The notes under the pieces were generated by a model. It was not told the origin of the DNA, ran no database searches, and worked only from the letters and a program-made list of their open reading frames with translations. DNA of 27,902 nt from JBBQDZ01 sp038237515 (lineage in GTDB: Bacteria > Actinomycetota > Thermoleophilia > Gaiellales > Gaiellaceae), in NCBI GenBank assembly GCA_038237515.1, contig JBBRYP010000060.1:1-27902 (forward strand), read 5' to 3'. Of this stretch, positions 23,310-27,902 are shown piece by piece (position 1 is the stretch's first letter; every line of letters begins with the position of its first letter). The position numbers were made by a program, and so were the translations under genes.

Positions 23310-23462
23310 TCAGCCCCGGAGCAGGCGCCGCAGGCGGCTGGCGAGCGAGGTGCCGGGCCTCTTCGCGAGAGCCTGCTCGCGCGCCAGGGCGCGCCTCGCC
23401 CAGGCGCGATGGCGGCTCGAGCGCGTACCGTACTTCGGCTTCCAGTAGATCGGCCGGCTCAC
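23310..23462 (-). CDS. Small basic protein coupled to rmlB, function unknown
   Basis: A 50-codon frame starting with GTG that overlaps the rmlB stop as GTGA. The product begins SRPIYWKPKYGTRSSRHRAW and is rich in arginine, alanine and leucine, with a helical second half ending RLRRLLRG. Its overlap and codon composition argue that it is translated, but I recognise no family. It is followed by 72 nt before the SpoIID-like gene on the same strand. A chance open frame cannot be ruled out. Confidence 0.5.
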   Translation of the reverse strand: MSRPIYWKPKYGTRSSRHRAWARRALAREQALAKRPGTSLASRLRRLLRG

Positions 23463-24445
23463 GCTCGCAGCCGCTCCCCGTACTGGCGCTCGTAGTACTC
23501 CCGGTACTCGCCGGCCTTGATCGCCTCCCACCATCCGCGGTGCTCGCCGTACCACTCGGCCGTCTCGGCGAGGCCCGACTCGAAGCTCCGGGACGGAGCC
23601 CAGCCGAGCGAGCGCAGCTTCGACCCGTCGAGGGCGTACCGCCGGTCGTGGCCGGCGCGATCCTCGACGTGGCGCACGAGAGTCGGCTCCGCGCCGGTCA
23701 GCTCGAGAATCCGCCGCGTCACCTCGAGATTCTCGTGCTCCTCGCCCGGCACGTTGTAGACCTCGCCGGCGTCGCCGCTGGCAAGGACCAGCTCGATACC
23801 GGTGCAGTGGTCGTCGACATGCAGCCACTCCCGCCGCTGGCGGCCGTCGCCGTACAGCGGCAGCGGCAGGCCGTCCAGCGCGTTGGTCACGAAGAGCGGG
23901 ACGAGCTTCTCGGGATGCTGCTGTGGGCCGTAGGTGTTCGCGCCACGCGTGATCGAGGCGTTCACGCCGTAGGTGCGGACGTAGGCCAACACCTGCAGAT
24001 CGCCACCCGCCTTCGATGCCGAGTACGGGCTCGACGGCCTGAGCGGGTCGGCCTCCTTCGACGCGGCTCCAGGGAGCAGGTCGCCGTACACCTCGTCGGT
24101 CGAGACCTGGACGTAGCGGGCACCCGCCGCACGCGCCCACTCGAGCAGCACGTGCGTGCCGAAGACGTCGGTGCGGATGAACTCGGCAGGCCCGAGGATC
24201 GAGCGGTCCACGTGGCTCTCGGCCGCGAAGTTGACGACGGCCTCACAGTCGCGCGCCGCGGCGGCGACCGCCTCGGGGTCGGCGATGTCACCGTGGATGA
24301 ACTCGCAGTCGATGCCCGCGATGTTCGCCGGATTCCCGGAGTAGGTGAGCTTGTCGATCACGACGACCTGGTCGCCCCGGGCGACCGCTCGCTTCACGAA
24401 ACGCGAGCCGATGAACCCGGCGCCGCCGGTGACGAGCACGCGCAT
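23459..24445 (-). CDS. rmlB: dTDP-glucose 4,6-dehydratase
   Basis: A 328-aa extended short-chain dehydrogenase. It opens with MRVLVTGGAGFIGSRFVKR (NAD-binding GGAGFIGS) and has the dehydratase motif STDEVYGD, YSASKAGGD carrying the YxxxK pair, RGANTYGPQQHPEK and YGDGRQRREWLHVDDH. It converts dTDP-glucose to dTDP-4-keto-6-deoxyglucose, the second step to dTDP-L-rhamnose. The ATG has no Shine-Dalgarno; TACGCT (24459-24454, minus strand) ends 8 nt before it, which suggests a leaderless transcript with its own promoter. It is separated from rmlA-C-D by the toxin-antitoxin cluster. Its stop overlaps a small downstream gene. Confidence 0.95.
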   Translation of the reverse strand: MRVLVTGGAGFIGSRFVKRAVARGDQVVVIDKLTYSGNPANIAGIDCEFIHGDIADPEAVAAAARDCEAVVNFAAESHVDRSILGPAEFIRTDVFGTHVLLEWARAAGARYVQVSTDEVYGDLLPGAASKEADPLRPSSPYSASKAGGDLQVLAYVRTYGVNASITRGANTYGPQQHPEKLVPLFVTNALDGLPLPLYGDGRQRREWLHVDDHCTGIELVLASGDAGEVYNVPGEEHENLEVTRRILELTGAEPTLVRHVEDRAGHDRRYALDGSKLRSLGWAPSRSFESGLAETAEWYGEHRGWWEAIKAGEYREYYERQYGERLRA

Positions 24446-24453
24446 AGAGAAGA

Positions 24454-24459
24454 AGCGTA
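24454..24459 (-). promoter_or_regulatory. -10 box of rmlB, leaderless type
   Basis: TACGCT on the minus strand ends 8 nt before the rmlB ATG. No convincing -35 box is visible at 16-18 nt, so confidence is limited; the call rests on similarity to the other starts in this window. Confidence 0.4.
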
Positions 24460-24470
24460 GAGGACCCGCG

Positions 24471-24632
24471 TTACGGCTCGAGCGCAAACCCGAGAACCGA
24501 GAAGTCGGCATCGCGACCGAACACGGCCGCAACACGGGCGTCCCGCGGGGTCACCGCGCCGACGCAATCGCGAAGGGGAGCGAACGATTGGCACGAGAGC
24601 GTGGTCTCGGTCGCGCCTCCGGATCAGCCCAC
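24471..24632 (-). pseudogene. Coding-like remnant upstream of rmlB
   Basis: After the stop of the ribbon-helix-helix gene, the minus strand reads RLTDVVG, an in-frame stop, and then a 53-codon open stretch including DCVGAVTPRDARVAAVFGRD and DFSVLGFALEP, with a stop at 24473-24471. The initial RLTDV resembles the start of some PIN-domain toxins, so this may be a broken toxin gene belonging to the ribbon-helix-helix antitoxin, but the match is short and the assignment is weak. Confidence 0.3.
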
Positions 24633-24646
24633 GACGTCTGTGAGCC

Positions 24647-24895
24647 TCAGCTGCGGTCCCTCGGAGCGCCGTAGAGGTAGTGATCGTGATTGACAGCCAT
24701 GTCCTTCGCCCCGTTTTCGTCCTCGACGAGCCCGATCAGGCGCTCGAGCGGATCCGCCGAGGTCCGAGCTTCGTTGCCGAGATAGCTCCGTAGTGCCTCT
24801 CGGATGTGCCAAGCCTCGGAGCGACCCGTGCGTACGGCAACGCGCTTGAACGCGCGATCGGTCTCCTCGTCCAGGTAGAGCTGCTTCCGCCGCAT
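24647..24895 (-). CDS. Ribbon-helix-helix (CopG-family) antitoxin-like protein
   Basis: An 82-aa protein beginning MRRKQLYLDEETDRAFKRVA, followed by TGRSEAWHIREALRSYL: an N-terminal strand and two helices of the ribbon-helix-helix DNA-binding fold. The C-terminal part (from about 45) is acidic and suited to toxin binding or is disordered. It follows the PIN toxin gene by 16 nt on the same strand but has its own -10-like TATACC 7 nt before the ATG. It may be an orphan antitoxin, the partner of the decayed frame downstream, or a third member of the upstream pair. Confidence 0.8.
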   Translation of the reverse strand: MRRKQLYLDEETDRAFKRVAVRTGRSEAWHIREALRSYLGNEARTSADPLERLIGLVEDENGAKDMAVNHDHYLYGAPRDRS

Positions 24896-24902
24896 ACATC
24901 GC

Positions 24903-24908
24903 GGTATA
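24903..24908 (-). promoter_or_regulatory. -10 box of the ribbon-helix-helix gene, leaderless type
   Basis: TATACC on the minus strand ends 7 nt before the ATG at 24895. A weak CTGGCC lies 18 nt further upstream. The position implies transcription starting at the ATG, inside the 3' end of the PIN gene region. Confidence 0.45.
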
Positions 24909-24911
24909 ACA

Positions 24912-25304
24912 TCAGACGCGGAGAACGGCCAGCGGTGGATGCACGGCGGCGATGCCGGCGAAATCGTCGTCCTGGGTGACGACGGAGAGACCGTGCTGGA
25001 CGGCGGTCGCGCCGATCAGCGCATCGAGCACGCGAGGGCGAACGCCTGCCTGGCGGCAATCGTGCACGAGTCGCGCGAAGGCGCTCATCACTGCCTCGCC
25101 AACCGGGATCGGGTCGGCCGCGCGCGCGAGTGCGAGCGTGTCCGCCCGCCGAGCCCGTGCGTCCGGGTCGGTGGCCGCGAGCACTCCGAGCTCGAGCTCG
25201 CCGATCGTGACGACCGAGACCGCGAGCTCGGACGGCAGTTCGCCGAGCGGCCGGTCGCGCTCCTTCGCGATGAAAATCGAGGTGTCAGCCAGACCTCGGG
25301 TCAC
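24912..25304 (-). CDS. vapC: PIN-domain ribonuclease toxin (VapC family), second locus
   Basis: A 130-aa PIN protein with the acidic residues D7 (GLADTSIFIA), E36 (VTIGELELGVL), D94 (RVLDALIGATA) and D112-D114 (VVTQDDDFAGI), so it is probably active. The GTG start overlaps the stop of the Phd-like antitoxin gene (GTGA), defining a standard antitoxin-toxin pair. It is not closely similar to the PIN protein at 18020, so the two loci were acquired independently. It interrupts the rhamnose gene set between rmlD and rmlB. Confidence 0.9.
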   Translation of the reverse strand: MTRGLADTSIFIAKERDRPLGELPSELAVSVVTIGELELGVLAATDPDARARRADTLALARAADPIPVGEAVMSAFARLVHDCRQAGVRPRVLDALIGATAVQHGLSVVTQDDDFAGIAAVHPPLAVLRV

Positions 25305-25543
25305 AGCTCGTCGATCGTCCCGCCCACGAGCCGGTCGAGATCGCGTCGGAGCGCGGGATCCGCCCGGCGCTCAGCGAGCTGCTCCCCGAGCCAGTCACCC
25401 GGCAGCCAGCGGGCCCGCCGCCGATGGGGCACGATGTCCGCGATCGGCTCTCCGTGACTCGTCAGCGTGACCGACTCACCGGCCCGTACCGCCGCCACGA
25501 CCCCCGCCGTGTTGTTCCTCAGCTCGCGGATGCTGACCTGCAT
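25301..25543 (-). CDS. Phd/YefM-family antitoxin
   Basis: An 80-aa protein starting MQVSIRELRNNTAGVVAAVRAGE and continuing VTLTSHGEPIADIVP, the Phd/YefM DNA-binding fold signature. The C-terminal part (WLPGDWLGEQLAERR onward) is the expected toxin-binding tail. It overlaps the PIN toxin start by GTGA. TACGGT (25556-25551) on the minus strand ends 7 nt before the ATG and no Shine-Dalgarno is present, so the mRNA is probably leaderless. It most likely represses its own promoter with the toxin. Confidence 0.9.
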   Translation of the reverse strand: MQVSIRELRNNTAGVVAAVRAGESVTLTSHGEPIADIVPHRRRARWLPGDWLGEQLAERRADPALRRDLDRLVGGTIDEL

Positions 25544-25550
25544 GTGCGAC

Positions 25551-25556
25551 ACCGTA
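25551..25556 (-). promoter_or_regulatory. -10 box of the Phd-PIN pair, leaderless type
   Basis: TACGGT on the minus strand ends 7 nt before the antitoxin ATG at 25543. It lies in the 26-nt gap after the rmlD stop, so the toxin-antitoxin pair has its own promoter. Confidence 0.45.
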
Positions 25557-25569
25557 GCACGAACCCACC

Positions 25570-26388
25570 CTAGCCCATTCGGGGAAGGCACGCGCGCAAG
25601 CCGTCGCGCCAGTGCGGCAGGAGCGGCGCCCCCGGACGCTCGCTGCGCAGCACCGAGTACGGCGGGCGCGGGGCGGGGCGCCCGAGCTCCGCCGTCGTGA
25701 TCCGGCGGACGCGGCAAGCAAGGCCCGCCTGCTCGAAGATCGCCTTCGCGAACCCGGCCCAGGTGCATTCGCCTCGGGCCGCCAGGTGCCAGACCCCGCC
25801 GGGAAGATCGAGTACCTCTCGCGTCGCCGCCGCGAGATGCCCGACGTAGGTCGGCGAGCCGACCTGGTCGTCGACCACGGCCACTTCGTCCCGCTCGGCA
25901 CCAAGACGCAGCATCGTCCGCACGAAGTTGTGTCCGGTCGGTCCGAAGAGCCAGGACGAGCGCACGACCCACCCCTCCACGAGCTCCCGCTCCCCGTCGA
26001 GCTTCGTGCGGCCGTACACCGAGGTCGGCAGCGGCACGTCCGACTCGACGTACGGCTCGCCCTTCGAACCGTCGAAGACGTAGTCGCTGGAGAAGTAGAC
26101 GACCGGAGCGCCGAGCGCGACAATGTTGGCCGTACCGGCGACGTTCACCGACGCCGCGGCCGCCGGATCCGCTTCCGCACCGTCGACGTCTGTCCACGCA
26201 GCCGCGTGCAGAACGACCGCGGGCTCGTAGCCCAGTTCGATCGGGAGCGTCACGTCGAGCTCGCCGCGGCTCCGCACGTCGGCGTCCGGGAAGGCTTCTG
26301 CGAGCGCCTGGCCGAGCTGGCCGCCGCCGCCGGTTACGAGGGTTCGCCCCGGTCCCTGGCCGACAGGATCGGCGATCGGGTGCTCCAG
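25570..26388 (-). CDS. rmlD: dTDP-4-dehydrorhamnose reductase, start codon unclear
   Basis: The protein has RTLVTGGGGQLGQAL (NADPH binding), AAAWTDVDGAEADP, FSSDYVFDG, YGRTKLDGE with the YxxxK catalytic pair, RSSWLFGP and VDDQVGSPT, all RmlD hallmarks. It reduces dTDP-4-keto-L-rhamnose to dTDP-L-rhamnose. The stop is at 25570. No ATG, GTG or TTG occurs in frame near the expected N-terminus: the codon where Met should precede RTLVTGG is GGG. The nearest near-cognate codon is CTG at 26388, used here as a provisional start (272 aa). The frame stays open through rmlC, and the two genes overlap. A non-canonical start, coupling to rmlC, or a sequence error are all possible. Confidence 0.85.
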   Translation of the reverse strand: MEHPIADPVGQGPGRTLVTGGGGQLGQALAEAFPDADVRSRGELDVTLPIELGYEPAVVLHAAAWTDVDGAEADPAAAASVNVAGTANIVALGAPVVYFSSDYVFDGSKGEPYVESDVPLPTSVYGRTKLDGERELVEGWVVRSSWLFGPTGHNFVRTMLRLGAERDEVAVVDDQVGSPTYVGHLAAATREVLDLPGGVWHLAARGECTWAGFAKAIFEQAGLACRVRRITTAELGRPAPRPPYSVLRSERPGAPLLPHWRDGLRACLPRMG

Positions 26389-26801
26389 AGGTCGGCGACG
26401 CGCGGATCGTCCCACCGCAGCTCGTGCTCGTCGGGGTCGGCGGGGTCGTACTCCTCGGTCACGTGGTAGAGGAAGACGAGGTCGGTGAGCGCCTCGAAGC
26501 CGTGCGCGAGCCGCCCGGGGATGTAGAGCGCGACGGGGTTCTCGTCGCCGATGTCCCTCGTGAAGCGCTCGCCGGTCACGAGGTCGAGGACGACCACACG
26601 CGCAGTGCCCTGGAGGCAGGCGAAGAGATCGTCCTGCCCGCGCTCGTGGTAGTGCAGCCCGCGGATGACTCCGCGTCGGGAGAACGAGACGTTCGTCTGG
26701 CGCGCCGGCTTCTCCTGGCGGCTCGAGCGGTAGACCTCCATCAGCCAGCCCCGCTCGTCCTCGAACCGGCGCAGCGGAACCTCGCGAATCCTGTCGATCA
26801 T
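26334..26801 (-). CDS. rmlC: dTDP-4-dehydrorhamnose 3,5-epimerase family protein
   Basis: A 155-aa cupin. RmlC features include RRFEDERGWLMEVY, RGVIRGLHYHERGQ with the active-site base H50, YIPGRLAHGFEAL, TEEYDPADPDE with Y119 and RWDDPRVADLW. The lysine normally found shortly after the RGLH motif (KLV in classical RmlC) is not present; the corresponding stretch is DDLFAC. The protein is also shorter than the usual 180-200 aa. It should epimerise C3 and C5 of dTDP-4-keto-6-deoxyglucose, though a related sugar epimerase role is conceivable. The ATG overlaps the rmlA stop as ATGA. Confidence 0.9.
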   Translation of the reverse strand: MIDRIREVPLRRFEDERGWLMEVYRSSRQEKPARQTNVSFSRRGVIRGLHYHERGQDDLFACLQGTARVVVLDLVTGERFTRDIGDENPVALYIPGRLAHGFEALTDLVFLYHVTEEYDPADPDEHELRWDDPRVADLWSTRSPILSARDRGEPS

Positions 26802-27547
26802 GGCCGCCTGCCACGGACGAAGTCGTTGACGGAGTAGTACGCCTCGATCGACTCGCCGGCGTCGCCCCAGAACCCATCGACGACGTCGTACTCCATCGTC
26901 CCCTCCCCCACGTACCAGTTGTTGACGTCGGTGATCTCGAGCTCGCCGCGACCGGAGGGCTCGAGCGTCGGGATCACCCCGAAGACCGAAGCATCGTAGA
27001 AATAGATTCCGGTCACCGCGTAGGAGCTCGGCGGGTCGAGCGGCTTCTCGACAATCCGAACGACGCGGCCGTCGCCGTCGAGCTCCGGAACGCCGAGGTG
27101 CCGGAGGTGCTCGACCTCGGAGACGCGCGAGAGCAGGATCCGTGCGCCGCGCTCCTGGCGTAGAAAGTTCTCGACCGCGGGCCGGAGCGAGGCCTCGAGG
27201 ACGTTGTCGGCAAGCATCACGACGATCGGGTCGCCACCGGCAAACCGCTCGGCGAGACCGAGCGCCTCCGCGATCCCTCCCGCCTGCTCCTGGTAGGCGT
27301 AGGACAAGCGGTCGATCCCCCATTCATGCCCGTTTCCGAGCAGCCGCAGGAACTCGCCCGCATGCGTCCCACCCGTCACGACCATGAGCTCGTCGACACC
27401 AGCCGAGACGAGAGCCTCGATCGCGTAGGTGACCATCGGGCGGTCGTAGATCGGCAGGAGGTGCTTGTTGGTGATCCGCGTCAGCGGGTGCAGGCGCGTT
27501 CCCGTGCCGCCGGCGAGGATCACTCCCTTCAACCGTCCGCCCGCCAT
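26798..27547 (-). CDS. rmlA: Glucose-1-phosphate thymidylyltransferase
   Basis: A 249-aa nucleotidyltransferase with the signature KGVILAGGTGTRLHPLT (7-23), NKHLLPIYDRPMV, the metal-binding MLADNVLE (D113), VEKPLDPPSSYAVTGIYFYD and ITDVNNWYV. It makes dTDP-glucose from dTTP and glucose-1-phosphate, the first step to dTDP-rhamnose. It is shorter than the 290-aa homotetrameric RmlA of enterobacteria and belongs to the short type lacking the C-terminal extension. The ATG lacks a Shine-Dalgarno; TAGCAT (27560-27555, minus strand) ends 7 nt before it, suggesting a leaderless operon promoter. rmlC follows with an ATGA overlap. Confidence 0.95.
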   Translation of the reverse strand: MAGGRLKGVILAGGTGTRLHPLTRITNKHLLPIYDRPMVTYAIEALVSAGVDELMVVTGGTHAGEFLRLLGNGHEWGIDRLSYAYQEQAGGIAEALGLAERFAGGDPIVVMLADNVLEASLRPAVENFLRQERGARILLSRVSEVEHLRHLGVPELDGDGRVVRIVEKPLDPPSSYAVTGIYFYDASVFGVIPTLEPSGRGELEITDVNNWYVGEGTMEYDVVDGFWGDAGESIEAYYSVNDFVRGRRP

Positions 27548-27554
27548 GGTGGCG

Positions 27555-27560
27555 ATGCTA
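27555..27560 (-). promoter_or_regulatory. -10 box of the rmlA-C-D operon, leaderless type
   Basis: TAGCAT on the minus strand ends 7 nt before the rmlA ATG. No clear -35 box is seen. The position predicts transcription starting at the ATG. Confidence 0.45.
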
Positions 27561-27872
27561 CTCGCGGGCTCGCGTTACAGGCGAAAGAGGAGGACGCTGC
27601 GCCTGCGCGGCTCCGCCTTCCCGAAGACCCGGCGACTTTACGAACCCCCAGCGAGTGCGACCCCCGCCCGGCGGGGGCGAGGAGCAGCGAGGGGCGGAAG
27701 AGCGGCTTTGCTTCCTCGGCGGCGGGGCGGACAGCTCAGCGGAGCGCAGCGAGTGCGACCCGGCGCGGCGGGGGCGGTGAATCGCTTCGCTTTTCCGGGG
27801 GGCTCGCCCCCCGAGTCCCCCCGGCGGCCTTACTGGCGGGAGCAGTTGGACGCTCCGCCTTCGGCTCCGCTG

Positions 27873-27899
27873 GATGGGGGAAAGTGGCTTTCCCCCATC
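27873..27899. terminator. Perfect 12-bp hairpin, terminator-like
   Basis: GATGGGGGAAAG and CTTTCCCCCATC pair perfectly around TGG. The GGGGGAAA/TTTCCCCC core matches the hairpin next to the tRNA fragment at 4389-4410. It probably belongs to a gene or RNA beyond the window edge; the flanking U-tract, if any, is not visible. Confidence 0.45.
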
Positions 27900-27902
27900 A
27901 CC

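Larger units (their letters stand above)
27548..27902. other. Noncoding, repeat- and hairpin-rich right end
   Basis: No gene is seen after the rmlA promoter. The stretch holds two copies of CAGCGAGTGCGACCC (27649-27663 and 27747-27761), each followed by a GC-rich run ending GGCGGGGGCG. It also has a 7-bp hairpin CGGGGGG-CTCG-CCCCCCG (27796-27813) without a T-run and a longer hairpin at the end (separate entry). Such accumulations mark intergenic or repeat-rich DNA. Confidence 0.55.

Noticed and set aside
27649..27780. Possible CRISPR-like direct repeats at the right edge
   Set aside because: Only two short copies about 98 nt apart with no regular spacers and no cas genes; they are ordinary intergenic repeats.

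Overview
This window looks like high-GC actinobacterial DNA. The gene content suggests Thermoleophilia (Gaiellales or Solirubrobacterales-like): a YcnI/CopC/CopD copper locus, a kinase with a C-terminal beta-propeller, BTAD regulators, a cyclase-ATPase-TPR protein and many GTG starts. The lineage is an inference from gene content and composition, not from a marker gene.

Layout. (1) 1-4148, minus strand: a tightly packed copper-handling operon in the order small membrane protein, CopC-CopD (with a frameshift), YcnI/DUF1775 and an unknown secreted protein. It is followed after 7 nt by the 5' part of an asparagine synthetase gene that runs off the window. (2) 4416-15405: about 11 kb bounded on the right by an intact tRNA-Lys(CTT) gene and on the left by an exact 42-bp copy of that tRNA's 3' part, cut at the first anticodon-loop base. 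This is the geometry of an integrative element. It holds a Ser/Thr kinase, a secreted protein, a BTAD-Usp regulator, a class III cyclase-AAA-TPR protein, an intact IS256-type transposase, an IS256 tail fragment and two heavily frameshifted pseudogenes. No integrase is recognisable. (3) 15430-20189, plus strand: an operon for acidic 2,3-diacetamido sugar nucleotides (WecB/WbpI-, WbpA-, WbpB- and WbpD-like) with a VapB/VapC-type toxin-antitoxin pair inserted in its middle by stop-start overlaps. (4) 20194-23237, minus strand: a subtilisin-like protease and a SpoIID/LytB protein with overlapping ends. (5) 23310-27547, minus strand: dTDP-rhamnose genes rmlA-rmlC-rmlD and rmlB plus a micro-gene, split by a second toxin-antitoxin cluster. 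(6) 27548-27902: repeat- and hairpin-rich noncoding DNA.

How the parts work together. Regions 3 and 5 together supply nucleotide sugars (probably a UDP-ManNAc3NAcA- or ManNAcA-type sugar and dTDP-L-rhamnose) for a surface polysaccharide. Region 4 may act on the cell wall. Region 1 handles periplasmic or extracytoplasmic copper. Region 2 is a decaying mobile or accessory island rich in signalling proteins.

Most notable observations: the tRNA-bounded island with its displaced terminator; a repeated 'TANNNT hexamer 6-8 nt before the start codon' arrangement implying leaderless mRNAs; a dispersed palindrome (core GAGGGACAGTCCCTC) that also sits in frame inside the epimerase gene; toxin-antitoxin modules embedded in both sugar loci; and three copper-locus proteins that all appear to mature with an N-terminal histidine.
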